Positions 45,656 through 58,200 are shown, numbered from the stretch's first letter. The stretch: DNA of 64,000 nt from Phascolarctos cinereus (GCF_002099425.1 NW_018343955.1:13378001-13442000); one strand, 5' to 3'. A program made the numbers and translations. The notes: generated by a model from the letters alone, not told the origin.

Positions 45656-46339
45656 TAATTTTTTCAATGATTATGTATCCAATTAGTGTACTTGACTATT
45701 CTTTCTCAGTAATGTTCTTTTGCAGCCCTCTCGTCTATGTATAACTCTATTTTTTATCTAGCTATTAGATGTTAGCCTAATGCAATGATAAAGTTTATCA
45801 TTTTAAGCTAGGAATCGGTCTCTAGAAATATAAGCCAGACCAAAGGCACAAATAATTATTGAATCTAAGTGTTCAAGCACAGATTGGGATTCATTATTTC
45901 AGATGTGGTACCAAGTTTAAATTGGGAGCACCATTCTCAGCTCTGGAATAGGCAGAAAGGCCCATATAGCCAACTAAACTAGATTATGGGGATTTGTTCG
46001 AAGACTGGGCTATGTAGTACCTTCTGCTCTGTTTTAAAACCAGGTAAAGTAAGCTTTCTGTTGGGGACAAGAGAAGAGCCACTATTCTGTGAGACTAGGT
46101 TTTATACATGCTTATTATTTTACCAGAAGACTAGACCATAAAGGAAAATTCTGACAGTTTTAATTCACAAATCTTCAGAGGGCTTTTGTCCTTGAGTTTA
46201 AAGGAGGCTCTTGGCTATATAATCAAACTAAATAAATAAGTATTTAAAGAGCATCAACAAGCATTATATATCTTCAGAACTATAATTTCCAGTCCAAATA
46301 GTCTACCAAAATACTTAGGGTTTCATTTGCCTGTTTCTT

Positions 46340-47365
46340 TTACTAATCAAATACTGTAGCTAGATTTCACCAAAGTATTTGAAAGAGTCTTTCATGCTGT
46401 CCCTGTTAGAAGATAAACACAGGCTAGTTGTATGATAGTCAGATAGATTTTAAACTGGTTGAATTATCAAAACCAAGTTGTAATCATTTATATGTCAGTG
46501 TACGATTTGAAAGAAGTCATTAGGTATGGGGATGTCAGAGATCTGTGCTTGGCCTTGTGAGGTTTAATAATTTTGTTAGTGACACTGTTGAAAGCATAGA
46601 TGACGTGCCTAGCAAATTTGCAGATGATGACGCTGGAAAAGGGGAGTATATAACAAGTTAAGTGACAGAATCTGAATCCAAAATATTTCAGCAGGCTAAA
46701 ATTGTAGGCTGAATCTAATAAAATGAAGTCTAAAAGAGAAAAACAAAGTCCTACATTTGGGATAAAAATTAAAATCAACTTTAGTACAATATGGGGGAAC
46801 CATGGCATTCTGAAAAGGCTCTGATTCAGTGAAATTCAGAGTCTGTTACTCAGTGACATGACAGCTGCCAAAACAAAAACAAAAACATGTCAACTTAGGA
46901 TTCATTAGGAAAGGCATAGTGTCTAGAATGAGAGAGGTAACAGTCACCTTGTATTCTGTGCTGGTCAGACCACATCTGGTGTATTCTTTTCAGTTCTGGC
47001 CACCAAATTCTAGGAAGAATATTGGCAAGTTCGAGAGGATTCAGAGGAAACTGGAGGCCAAATTGTACAAGGATCATTTGAAAGAACTAGAGATGTTGAG
47101 CCTCTAGAAGAGAAGACTTATGGGGATGTGATTGCTGCTTTCAAGGACTTGAAGAGCTGTTATGTAGAAGAAGGATGGTCCTTATTCTGTTTGGTCTCAG
47201 ATGGCAGAACAGGTAGCAATGGGTAGAAGTTGCAGAGAGACGGATTCCTCTTACATGTTAGGAAAAACTTAACTCTTAGCAATATCCAAAAGTAGAATCG
47301 GATGACTTAAGGTTCTTCATTAAAAATTGCTTCCACCTCAGAGATTCTGTATTCTCTTGATAGGT
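46340..47365 (+). repeat. CR1/L3-type LINE, end of reverse transcriptase region to 3' UTR
   Basis: Broken reading frames resemble the CR1/L3 reverse transcriptase: a DFTKVFERVFHA-like start near 46355, a GSVLG-like turn near 46540, and a KFADD motif near 46615 corresponding to the catalytic FADD box. Downstream come GGCATAGTGTCTAGAATGAG, TGGTCAGACCACATCTGGTG and AGTTCTGGCCACCAAATTCT. The 3' part has GCAGAGAGACGGATTCCTC and TTAGGAAAAACTTAACTCTT. It is decayed and inactive. Confidence 0.85.
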
Positions 47366-48184
47366 TTCACACAAAATGGGTTCACTCTACTGTTTTGCAA
47401 TTCCTTTCTTCTTCAATTCTGTTTATGTAAGACTTGTAAGTTTTCGTCCAGGTCTTAAATGTAGTTTGATTCATGACCATATTTAATTTTGAGGTTTGAT
47501 GTAATAGTTATTACTGATAACTGAATTCCTTGAATTGAAAGTATAATTTGCTGCTTACTATTTTCTTATTGTGTTTCTTAGAGCAGTGGTCACCAAAATG
47601 AGGACATGGCACTGTATGACCCCAAGGGCACTGTGATCAGCCATTTGGTGGGTGGGAAAATGGGATGCATCTTAGCCTCCACGTGGGTGCCAATGGGACT
47701 TGTCTCCTACACAATGACACCTACCCTTCACTCATTAGCCTCCAACACTCCCCACTCTACCTCCCCTATTCCTCCAGTGTACAACCTCCTAACCCACCCC
47801 CTCACAGTTCCTGGTGACAGCCCTCAGGGCAATTTTAATCTTACTAGAAGCTAGGTACCCACAACAGGTGCTCTGCAGGTACCATTGGGAAAAATCTTCC
47901 CCTGCAACATATCCACCCCAAGATCACTTTATGGCTGCATCAGGTACCCCTCAGAGATTGGTCTCTGTGCTCCTGGGCAGACTGGTGAGTAAGAGATTCC
48001 TTCCTGCCCAGACCTCCCTTTCCTGTTTTGGGTGGGACAGAATGAGTTCCAAAAGGGTAAGCAAACATAGCATTTAATATTTTAATATATCCTGGTACGC
48101 AAACACTTAATAAATTCTATTAACTAATTGATTATTTTGTCCCAAAAACTCACCCTTTTAAACTTCCGTATTTCTTGTAAGGAA

Positions 48185-48457
48185 ACTATTCACGTACGTT
48201 CACATCCTCATGCTATCCTTGACTTCTCTGTCTCCCTCACTTAATACAGCACTTGCCATATCTTACGATTTCAATCTCCATAACACTTGTCCTCATATAG
48301 CTACCAGCTTAAATCAGGCCTTTATCACTTCTTACCTAGACTAGTAAATGGCCTTCTAAGTGGTCATTCCTGTCTCTTCCTTACATTTGCCAACCTGATT
48401 TTCCTGAAGGGTAAATGTGACTGTGTGTGTGTGCCTTCCTCTCTCTCTCTCTCACTG

Positions 48458-48539
<82 letters not shown>

Positions 48540-48735
48540 TCTCTCACCTTCTTCCTCAGTAAACTCCATTGGTTCCCTCTTGACTGTAGAATTAAATATA
48601 AACTCAACTGTTTTGGCGTTTAAAGCCCTTCACAAATCTCTGCCCCACATACCTTTCCAGACTTGTGATACATTACTCCCCTTCCCTCACCCTGCGGTCC
48701 GGCCAAACTGACCTTCTTGGTGTTCCTTTCGCTTA
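48185..48735 (+). repeat. L2-type LINE fragment split by microsatellites
   Basis: The left part (GCCTTTATCACTTCTTACCT, TGGCCTTCTAAGTGGTCATT) and right part (CTCCATTGGTTCCCTCTTGA, CATACCTTTCCAGACTTGTG) flank the tracts at 48418-48545. Confidence 0.75.
48418..48545 (+). repeat. compound microsatellite (GT)n, (CT)n, (CA)n, (CT)n
   Basis: Short GT and CT runs are followed by about 30 bp of CA and about 55 bp of CT. The several overlapping open frames on both strands are artefacts of these tracts. Confidence 0.97.
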
Positions 48736-49440
48736 TACAAAAACCAGATTATCCAAACTTGAAGAAGAAATTAAGAAATGATACCATTGATTAAGTAGAA
48801 CCATGTAAAGAAAGAGGAATGGATATATGTTGAAAATTTTCTGCTGTGTTGAAATTGGAGAAAATTCACTTTTGCTTGTTGTTTTTGCATTGTGTATGGT
48901 GTCACTACATAGACAAACATGACTCCTGGTGAAAAACTGTTGTGTTCACATATTGTTATGACTTATTATTTGATTGTTGTGTATTTTTCAATTAAAAAAA
49001 ATTTCAAAAAAAAGGAAATTTGGTTGTTTGGCTAAGTACATTGATCAAATTAAGTGAAAAAATTAATTACTAACAATTTTATTTGCAAGTTCACCTTATC
49101 CCCCAGGACACACATAGGGATTTTTAAAAAATGGAGCATATTCAATCACATTATGAAAAAAAAATGTTTTTTTAATTTCCTCTAAATTAAATTACTCTAA
49201 TATTTTAAAAATATTGTTTATTTCACCTTTAAACCTTTTAACTTTTGTATGTTTATAATATACACAATATATTATTACAGTAGTGTGTATATATGTGTCT
49301 GTATTTGTCTTATAAATAAATATACACCTAATGGAAGTGCATGCTCTAAAACATCTTAATGATAAGGTTGTGTGATCAAAAAAGTGTGGAGACCTGTGTA
49401 TTAGAAGACTCTGTTTTATGTAAAACCTTTAAATCTAGAA
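48736..49440 (-). repeat. AT-rich repeat family A, inverted long copy
   Basis: The reverse complement is colinear with 8205-8905. On the + strand it shows GAACCATGTAAAGAAAGAGG, TTGCATTGTGTATGGTGTCA, TTCACCTTATCCCCCAGGAC and GTGTGGAGACCTGTG at its end. Confidence 0.75.
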
Positions 49441-49599
49441 ATGCCATGTTAAAGTTATAAATAGTATTTTTATGCTGTATTTTGTTAGGTAAGAGAATTG
49501 TTTAGAATTTCCTTAAATCACAATGAAAAATTTTAAAGTAGAAATTTTTGATAGTCTTTCAAATAGGGTAAATCATTTGTCATGAAAATTTGCTTTTAG

Positions 49600-49803
49600 C
49601 TTCTCGAAAACGACATAAGAAGGACAAAGATGATGATAAAGCTTGGGAATATGAAGAGCGTGACAGACGAAGCTCTGGGGATCATAGGAGAAGTGGCCAT
49701 TCTCATGAAGGCAGGAGGAGTTCCGGTGGTGGCCGTTATCGAAATCGCAGCCCATCAGATTCAGACATGGAAGATTATTCTCCTCCTCCCAGCCTTAGTG
49801 AGG
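49600..49803 (+). CDS. NIPBL: NIPBL exon 12
   Basis: This 204-nt exon corresponds to human residues 1102-1168. It reads SRKRHKKDKDDDKAWEYEER, DRRSSGDHRRSGHSHEGRRS, SGGGRYRNRSPSDSDMEDYS and PPPSLSE. It is an Arg/Ser-rich, strongly basic then acidic disordered segment with an SDSDMED site typical of CK2. The acceptor is GCTTTTAG and the donor is GAGG|GTAATC. It has two more residues than human as I recall it (KKDKDDDKAW against KKDDDKAW). Confidence 0.96.
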
Positions 49804-50057
49804 GTAATCCATAAGCATCAAGGGATTCCTTATGCTACCTGATTTTACATTAGGGCTAACTTTTAAAATTATTTTTAAAATCTTTAATAAGCTAATTTCA
49901 ACATTTTGATACCTTAATTTGCCAAAAGGAAACCATATGTGTTTAGTTTGCATTGACATTGTTGCTTTAAATATTTACTTCGAAAAGATATGTGGGACAA
50001 AAATGAAATCAATTTAAGTTGTAATTCTTTTTAAAAAGTCTCCTATCTTATTTTTAG

Positions 50058-50129
50058 TTGCTAGAAAAATGAAGAAAAGAGAAAAGCAAAAGAAACGGAA
50101 AGCTTATGAACCAAAACTAACACCTGAAG
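50058..50129 (+). CDS. NIPBL: NIPBL exon 13
   Basis: This 72-nt exon corresponds to human residues 1168-1192. It reads ARKMKKREKQKKRKAYEPKL, then TPE. It is a very basic helical linker just before the folded body of the protein. The acceptor is TATTTTTAG and the donor is GAAG|GTAAAT. It is separated from exon 12 by only 254 bp and from exon 14 by 97 bp. Human has KKKEKQ where this copy has KKREKQ. Confidence 0.97.
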
Positions 50130-50226
50130 GTAAATTTAGTAGTTTTATTATGTTTCCATGGTGTTCAGTTTGAATTGTCGGCTGTCTGCAAAAAAATAAT
50201 TTTAAATATTTTTTTCTCCACAACAG

Positions 50227-50316
50227 AAATGATGGATTCTTCTACTTTTAAGAGATTTACTGCTTCAATAGAGAATATTTTAGAAAATCTCGAAGACATG
50301 GATTTTACAGCATTTG
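50227..50316 (+). CDS. NIPBL: NIPBL exon 14
   Basis: This 90-nt exon corresponds to human residues 1192-1222. It reads EMMDSSTFKRFTASIENILE, then NLEDMDFTAF. It begins the folded helical part of NIPBL. The acceptor is TCTCCACAACAG and the donor is TTTG|GTAATT. Human has ILDNLED where this copy has ILENLED. The preceding intron of 97 bp is the shortest in the window. Confidence 0.97.
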
Positions 50317-51493
50317 GTAATTCATTTTAAGAAGTATTCTATCTGTATCTGCTGTGTACCTAATACTTTCTAGGTGCTGCGGAGGGATACAGAAAAGAAT
50401 AAGGTTCCTGGCAAGGTTCCAGGAGGTGACACACATTTGGGGGGGCAAGGGCAAGACTGAACAGTAAGAACAATGCAAATCAGTATATTATTGTGTGTTA
50501 GCTTTTCTGACATAAACAGGTGCCAAGAAAGGTCAAAGAATGGTGAGATGGGGTGAAATGAGAGTAATCAAGAGGAAACTTCATAAAGTAATTAAGAATT
50601 GTTAGGGCTTGAAAAATTGGTTGAATAGGATCAGTATAAACATTTGTAATATGGAATTTTCAAGGGATGGCACACAGTATTTGGGGGACGAGGCAGATAC
50701 ATGGGCACAAACACTTAGAACATTGTCTAACATCACTACATTTTCTAAGCCACTTCATTGATAGAGTAAGACAGAGAATTGTATCATTTCCTCTATTTTC
50801 ACTTCAAAAGACGTGAAGTGGTAGACCTAACACTGTTTTTTTCTTTAGAATCAGTTTGATCCAGACAACTTTTTGCTATACCTTCTGGGATTTTGTACAC
50901 TCATTGTCAGGTCACTTATCTCCACTTTTGTGACCTTTATAAGTATAGTGGTTACCTAGGCTCCTCTGGGTTTATAACCCTATTCAGAGCTGCGTTTAAT
51001 ACTCATTTCTTCAGCTAGTTTTTTTTTTAAAAAATGAGCAGTTATGTAAAAGAATTAAACATCAGGCATATGTTAGCTGCCTTAGTCTCTTAACTGATGA
51101 ATAGCTTTATGGTATGGCTTTGAATTTTTAAAGCACACATAATTTGAGAGAATTAATCCCCCTCCACTCCCAACACCAAGTTTTTTACTACGGTAAGGTT
51201 GGCAGTACTAAACTTCAACTCTTCAGATAGGACATAGTTTGCAAAGTACTCATTTTGCAAAACGGGCTGCCTGTTCTAATAAGAATTTTTATTCTCCTCA
51301 CCCCTTTTTAAGCTAAGATTTTGCCTGAGGGATAATAAAAATATTTTAAGTGTTGCTATTATTTAAAGGGGGGGGGGGTGTCCAGAGGTATAGATGACCA
51401 TGACTGAATTGCTCAATTTAAGACATTTCCTAAAAAATAAATCTAACCATTATGAAATGTTTCTTTTACCTAAACTGTTGAATTTTTCTTTAG
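50317..51493 (+). other. NIPBL intron 14
   Basis: This is a 1.2-kb GT-AG intron. A weak family C start lies near 50345-50400, and two related lines containing CACATTTGGGGG / CAGTATTTGGGGG occur near 50430 and 50675. A pure G run lies at about 51368-51378. Nothing else is recognised. Confidence 0.75.
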
Positions 51494-51597
51494 GCGATGA
51501 TGAAGAAATTCCTCAGGAACTACTATTAGGAAAACATCAGCTTAGTGAATTGGGCAGTGAATCTGCTAAAATTAAAGCAATGGGAATAATGGATAAG
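51494..51597 (+). CDS. NIPBL: NIPBL exon 15
   Basis: This 104-nt exon corresponds to human residues 1222-1256. After completing a Gly codon it reads DDEEIPQELLLGKHQLSELG, then SESAKIKAMGIMDK. The acceptor is TTTCTTTAG and the donor is AAG|GTATTT between codons. It encodes helices at the start of the folded body. Human has HQLNELG; this copy has HQLSELG. Confidence 0.97.
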
Positions 51598-52384
51598 GTA
51601 TTTCTCTAAGTTAAAGTTCATATGTATGTATGGTAATAAATGTTTGAAATTAATTTTTTTTAGAGATTCTATATTTACATCTAAAATTTAAGTAGATCAG
51701 AGTTTAATATGATTATTAATTTCTTAGTTCTTTAGAAAACATTCATGATCATAACTATATCTAATTCAAGAATTATGAAGCATCTGTTGCTTGAAAAATA
51801 GTGTGCTGAACCCTAGGGGAGATGACAAAGTTTGGCATAATCCTTTCAAGGAGCTTACTGTGTGTTGGGGGAAAGGGAAAGTGGGAAAGAGCTCTGATGA
51901 GATGCATATACAGATAATTCTGAAATATCCTATATCTACCACTTCATGAATAAATCAAAATCTTGCTATTCTATTGCTGTATATTTCTGAAAAATTAAGA
52001 TGCTAAAAAAATAAAAGAAATAGGAAACTACCAAAAGAATTTTTTTATTACCAAAGTTAGAGGAACAAAATCTTTGTTGGAAAATTAAGGGCACATTTCT
52101 GATCTAAAGCAGCCTTATAGTACAGCTAACCTATTAGTCCTTCTTAATCTTTGATTTAATGATTTCATCACATTTAATTGCAAACATTCATATAAAAACA
52201 GTGAAATACTATTTCTTTCATTCATAAATCCACTAGTATTTTGCTTTGGCACTTAAGTTTGGTTCATTCTGAACCTTGGTACCAAGAACTTATGGTTGGA
52301 GTAATTGCTTTAAGAGCTGTACTGATAATTTAGTGGTCCAGTACTTGAGCAATAGATCACTTAAGTGCTATGATATTGACTCCA

Positions 52385-52560
52385 TGTAATAGCACATATT
52401 GGTAGCACTTTAAGGTTTACATTCCTGTGATTTTGCTAGGAAAATATTTTCTCCACATGTGTCACATAACTAGTAAGTTTCTGGGGCTTTAGAGGGAGAG
52501 ATTCAAACCCAGATCTCCAGGCTCCAAATCCATGACTGTTACTTACTGTACCGTGCTGCA
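52385..52560 (-). repeat. MIR relic, reverse
   Basis: GCACTTTAAGGTTTACATTC, TGTCACATAACTAGTAAGTT, GAGATTCAAACCCAGATCTC and CATGACTGTTACTTACTGTA occur in reverse MIR order. Confidence 0.75.
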
Positions 52561-53189
52561 TCATATACAAGCATCTCTCTGAACCTTTCCCCTCACTATG
52601 AACTAAAGATAATTATTTCTAGCTTAACAGTAGTATAATAATTATTAAAAATGTAAGTGCATCTGTGGAGTTGGTAGTGAAAGAGGTTGCTTTGTCATTA
52701 AGGGTTTTATTATCTTTTTTATAGCATTTAGTTTGAAAAATGTTTCTATTGTTAACAAATTTTTTAATAAGCTTATGAATCATACTTTAACTCTACTTTT
52801 CTAAAACAAGTCAGATATTCTTATATATAGGAATGTGTGATTGTTGCTATTGATATTTATATTATAATGAGGGATACATTAATTTCTTTTGTATAACCAA
52901 ATTTTTGTTTATAATATCACAATGGGGCAAATCCAAATCTTAAGTATTTGAGTTTCTTAAAGTTATATAATTATGCGTACTTCTACTTCTAAATATATTA
53001 GAAGATTCTATCAAGAACTTTTGCTATTATACTATAAAACCTTTAAAATCCTACGCCCCAGGACTACCTAACATACTCTTTTTAATATGGAAAAAATTAT
53101 AGAGAAGGGAAATAATGGATATTCATTTTCTAAACAGGATATTTAAATTTAAAAGTTTACATCAGATTTATCTCCCTCAGCAGTTTCAA

Positions 53190-53350
53190 CTATATTAGCA
53201 TTTAATAATGCTAATTAATGGTCACCTAGTTCAGTCTTATCTTACATGAAGAAACTGAGGAACAAAAAGTTTGAAGACTTTCCCAAAATTCATCTATCTA
53301 GAAAGCTAAAACCAGAATCCAGCTTATCCGAATCCTATTCTAGTATTGCC
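53190..53350 (-). repeat. MIR relic, reverse
   Basis: The string CTTACATGAAGAAACTGAGG and the decayed end AACCAGAATCCAGCTTATCC indicate a reverse MIR. Confidence 0.6.
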
Positions 53351-53499
53351 TTTCTATTATATGTTACTGCTTCCTTCTTCCTTTTTTTAGATTATTGTTT
53401 CTTCATAATAAAACTTTTGTTATCTAACATTAATAATGCAATATATCAAAGATTTGTAATATCACAGGTGACAACATGTCAGTAATTTTGTAGCAAATC

Positions 53500-53885
53500 T
53501 CAGTGGTGCTTGAGGCATAGAGGTATGATGTGTCAAAGGCAGTATTTGAACCCAGGTTTTCCTGATTCCCAACTTCATTACTGAATCCACTATGCTCCTC
53601 TTCCATTCAAATTACTAATTTGATATAACAATAACTAATAGTTGACATTCACATAGTTCTTTAAGCTTGACAGAGCACTTTACATACATGGACCCTCCCG
53701 GCAGCCTTGTATTTTGGGTCCTTCAGCTATTGTTAGCCCTGCTCAGTTTGCAAATGAAGAGTCTGATAGTTTAGAAAGTTTAATGAATTGCTCCAGTAAG
53801 TAGTAGGTATGTAAGTAAGACCCCTGTCTCCTGATGGCAAGTCTATCACTCTTCTCACCAAATCATGGACTTCCACTACACTGTG
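53500..53885 (-). repeat. two reverse MIR fragments
   Basis: The first (53500-53605) has GCAGTATTTGAACCCAGGTT. The second (53625-53885) has AGAGCACTTTACATACATGG, CCTCCCGGCAGCCTTG, GTTTGCAAATGAAGAGTCTG and TAAGACCCCTGTCTCCTGA. Confidence 0.7.
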
Positions 53886-54599
53886 ACCTTTTATGCAGAA
53901 AGTCATTAAATCAATTAACCAATATCTGTTGATTACCTGCAGTGTGTTAGATGTTATGTTTTTCAGACTCCCTCAGATTTGGGGGAACTTCAAATATAAT
54001 TAATTCAGTTTTGTAGCCAACTCCTATTAACTTACAGGTAGACTCTAGAGATTTATCTTTATTTAATTTCCTTTATGCCTTTGTTAGGCTTGGAGGTAGC
54101 ACCGTGCACAAAAGCAGACATACTCATGACTGGCAGCTGAGTGTGGTAAAAAAGTAACCAAGATGAGAATTAGGGCATTTGGGCTTTAAGTTTCATCTGT
54201 AAGCAATCTTCTCTCTTCTCTTCAGTCTCAGTTTACTCATCCAGAAGCTAGATGGACTAGAATCTCTACGATCCTTTTTTACGTTCTATGTTTTATGAAT
54301 CATCTTCAGAAATATCACCATTTGTAGTTGTCTGTTGTCCTGATGTACTCAATCATGGTTTGCTAGTATCACAAAAACTATAAAATCCAAGGTATTGATT
54401 CCCTCCTCAGAATCACACTTACATAATAGAAAATCCAAAAAGAAAGAAGGAAGATTTGCTTTCTCTCTTTGCTCTTGAATAGTGGTTTTCTGTTCTCTTG
54501 AATCGTTAATGGAAACTTGAAAAGAGCAATTTTAGTTAAATTACTGCATGTTCATCTCATTTTCTAGAAACAGTACAATAATTTGTATTTCCTTTGTAG

Positions 54600-54686
54600 C
54601 TTGCAACAGATAAAACAGTCAAAGTTCTAAATATTTTGGAGAAGAACATTCAGGATGGGTCCAAGCTTTCTACATTGCTAAATCAT
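54600..54686 (+). CDS. NIPBL: NIPBL exon 16
   Basis: This 87-nt exon corresponds to human residues 1257-1285. It reads LATDKTVKVLNILEKNIQDG, then SKLSTLLNH, in whole codons. The acceptor is CCTTTGTAG and the donor is CAT|GTAAGT. Human begins LSTDK where this copy has LATDK. It encodes an amphipathic helix pair of the helical body. Confidence 0.97.
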
Positions 54687-55099
54687 GTAAGTTTAAGATG
54701 AATATTGATAATTCTGCTTTTAATTGTGTTAGCATTATATAATACTGGTATTTTGACTTATGTATCTTTAATTTTTTTGTTGGTATTTCTTAAATGAGAA
54801 TATTTTTTAAACACTATATAAAAAATGTTGGCCCTAGTAAATGCATTTTTTTCTTTCAATTTTAAGAGCTTTCATTTAAGGATTTTATATAGGAGGAAAA
54901 TTCATGTCAGTCAGTCAGCAAGCATTTAAGCCTACTGTGCTATGCTTGACATAAAATATAAAGAATAAAACAATTACTAATTAGAATGAATTTGTATTCT
55001 AATGTGTGTGTATGTTTTTAAATAAATGTATGTTCGTGTGTACGTATAATCAGTGTGTGTGTATGTGTATGTCTACATACACATATATACATGTAATAA

Positions 55100-55450
55100 A
55101 TTTTAATAAGAGATTAAAGTATTTTGGAGGAAAAGATAGTCAACAGTGTCAGATGCAACAGACAGCATGAGGACTAAGAAATGAACATCAATTTTGACAT
55201 TCATTGGTAACTTTGGAGAGAATAGTTTCGATTAAATGGTGAAATTGGAAGCTAATCTACAAAAGGTTAAAGAGTAAGTTGACAGGAAAGGAAGTGGAAG
55301 CAAAGTATAGACAGGTTTTTTAGTAGTTTGGCCCAAAAAAGAGAGGAGAGATATAGAATGATAGTTTAAGAATATGGTGAGGTGTAGTTATGGTTTCCTA
55401 AGGCTAGGGAAGACTTGATTGGCCATGCTTGAAGTCAGCAAGGAAACCGT
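55100..55450 (+). repeat. family B repeat, 3' section
   Basis: AGTGTCAGATGCAACAGACA, TTCATTGGTAACTTTGGAGA, GACAGGAAAGGAAGTGGAAG and AGGAGAGATATAGAATGATA represent the later part of family B, not covered by the intron 6 copies. Confidence 0.65.
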
Positions 55451-55564
55451 TTGAGCTAGTTATCAACTGATTTGTAATTAGTTATTACTTAACATTGCTG
55501 CTGACATATCTTCACTTGTGATAATGTTTATTCTAAAATGAGTGTTAAAAGTGTTATATCATGG

Positions 55565-55648
55565 CCACAGACACTTGACACTTGACACTCATTAGCTGTG
55601 TGACCCTGGGCAAGTCACTTAACCCCATTGTCTACGGAAAAAAAATAT
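55565..55648 (+). repeat. 3' half of a marsupial tRNA-derived SINE
   Basis: ACACTTGACACTCATTAGCT, GTGTGACCCTGGGCAAGTCA and CTTAACCCCATTG are followed by an A-rich tail. The head is missing. Confidence 0.88.
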
Positions 55649-57376
55649 ATATATATGTATCTCAAATATTTTGTTATCAAATACTTTAAATATTCTTTTC
55701 ATATTCAGATAAAATTTTACCATTTATATCTCAAAATGGCCACACGAAATGATAGTAATTTTATTTTTATGCGTATCTGTATGTTGTGATTCTTTATGAA
55801 ATGGTTACAACAAATGGTAGTAATTTTATTTGTGTGGCGATTGTTTCAAAAATGGAAAAAAGCAAACTTGGGATCTTTTCCCTCTTCGCAGAATTATAGA
55901 GTTGGAAGGGACTTCCTACCAGAGCATCCTTATAGATTTTGTGTGTGTAAGAATCAGTCAACAATGTATTAATCTCTGCTTTAAGGCTCTGTGTTAAGCT
56001 GTTTTGTAAGATATGAGAAGTAAACATCATGTGCCTACTTTCAGAGTTTATGATCTAATTGGATAGATGAAACAAATGTCTGAGGAAAGTTAAATAACAT
56101 TCAAATGCAGTTTGAGTTTAGGATGAAAGTATTGTAATAATCACAATATACTCAGTTTGAGTTTTAGTGTGAAAATTTCAAATTAAACATCAGAAATTTA
56201 ACATCAATCATTAACAAGTGTTTGTTTAATAACTATATTTAAATTAAGTATGTAACGCAACTTGTAACTTTGGCAGTTCTCTTCTTCTAAGTCCCCATTA
56301 GTATTCTGTCATCCATTCTCATTCACTTTCTCTTACGACCATAATTAATGTGTACTCCATTCCTTTCTTCTTTTTTTTTCCTTTGCATTATTTCATACAG
56401 AGTTTTATACATTTCTTTGTATTCCTCATACTTAATTGCCTTATAGTATAATTCCAATTAGGAATGTATCTTGACAGTTTTTTTTTTAACTTTTTCACAA
56501 CCTAATGCAGCTACAAAAATCTAGAAGCAATCTGACTATGCAACAACTCATGTTTAAATTTCAAGCATTTTTTAAACAAACATTTATTGGCATCTTTTGT
56601 TTTTTACATCATCAAAATTTCTCCCAGCATCTCCCATCTCTAATTCCCACAAGTTAGTCTCCCAGGAGTCATCTCATATAAGAAATAACAATTTTTAAGA
56701 AAAAGAAATGAAAAAGCGAAGAGAAAAAGAATCAGTAAAATTAAGCAGTACACCATAAAAGTTTGAAAATATATGCAGTATACACCTGTGTGTCCTTTAC
56801 AAAGGAGTGGATTGCAAGTGCCTTATATAATCTTCTTTGGGGCCATTCTGGTTCTTTGTAATTTTGTAGCATACACTGTAAATTGTTTTTGATTTGGTTG
56901 GAAAGAGCTTTAACTTAAAACTGCACTAAGACTTCTGAGACACCATGTATGTAAGTGTGATTTTTTTTCACATTCCACCACATTCCTTTTTATCCTAGAT
57001 ACATTAATTTTTTTTCATTTTCAATTTCATATAATAAGTTACCTATCTTAACATTTTTTATTGCCTGTATCCCTTGTTTTATAAAGAATGAATCTCCTAA
57101 CTACATGAAAGGTATATTATCTGCTTTTCTAATTTTTTTATATTATGATTTTAAATATTCAGGCCACACATCCATTTTGAACAATTAATAACAGCACTAG
57201 ACAAACTGTTCTCAAAAAGTGAGAAAGTGAGCATTGTACTAGACCCCATTTAATGGCCAAATATAGTCCTGAAGGCCAGGATACTGAGACAGAATGAGAA
57301 TAAGCCTTAATGTTTCCCAGAAACAGGCAAATGTAATACTTCCCAACTGTGCCGCCACATATCTACCATCTACATT

Positions 57377-57505
<129 letters not shown>

Positions 57506-57807
57506 TAATTCCCCTCTAAGAATTGTCTCGCTCCTTGAGGACAGGGGTTTTCTTGTTTATTTACATTTATATCCTAATTGCTTCATTCAGTGGTCTTCCA
57601 TACCTTTTTTTAGAGTTTCATTTCGCCACCTGAAAATAGTAGTTTTTATGTAGGAAAATCAGTAAACTTGAGATTGTTTCCTCAGAAATATTATGTTCAT
57701 CAAAATAGGAATTTGGGGTAGGTTAACTTACAAACTCTTAACAGTCTTCCCAAATATGCATATACTTTGGATTTCATAATTCATAATAGTATTGTGTCCC
57801 ACCAAAA

Positions 57808-57955
57808 CAAAATCATAGGATCCAAAGCTAGAAGATTGACCTTGGCACCTAAAAGGTAAGTGACTTGGCCAAGATCACACAGGTAATAAGGTAAATGGAA
57901 TTTATACCCAAGTCTTTTGACTGCAGATTCAGTGCTCTTTCCACTACAGAAAAAT
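57808..57955 (-). repeat. MIR relic, reverse
   Basis: CATAGGATCCAAAGCTAGAA, then GTAAGTGACTTGGCCAAGAT, CACACAGGTAATAAG and a TCTTTTGACTGCAGATTCAG end. Confidence 0.8.
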
Positions 57956-58200
57956 ATTTCGTGTTTTGACCATACAAATAAATGTACATAACAACAACAT
58001 AGGACTATTAGTTATGTAGAAATAGTTCATACAGCAACCTTAAGGATATTTGTCCTTGAAAATAACTATCTACCTGTAGATTTCCATCTAGTGGTGGAAG
58101 TTGAAAGTGAAGTCCAATATGTTAACAGTTTTCATTTGTGCTGTATTTTTAAAGCTGAATGTGTATATTCCTACTACATTAACAATATGTTCCTTTGTAG

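Larger units (their letters stand above)
43691..49599 (+). other. NIPBL intron 11 (5.9 kb)
   Basis: This GT-AG intron holds a young SINE (43870-44023), two CR1/L3 LINE pieces (45556-45655 and 46340-47365), an L2 fragment split by microsatellites (48185-48735) and an inverted family A repeat (48736-49440). 44318-44710 and 47580-48060 have higher GC and are unassigned. The rest is plain. Confidence 0.8.
51598..54599 (+). other. NIPBL intron 15 (3.0 kb)
   Basis: This is a GT-AG intron. Reverse MIR pieces are at about 52385-52560, 53190-53350, 53500-53605 and 53625-53885. A forward MIR tail is at about 54130-54300. The stretches 51600-52380 and 52565-53185 are AT-rich with nothing recognised. 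Confidence 0.8.

Noticed and set aside
47580-48060. hAT element starting CAGTGGTCACCAAAATG
   Set aside because: Only a start-like sequence is present. No matching inverted end or target duplication could be found in the following 500 bases.
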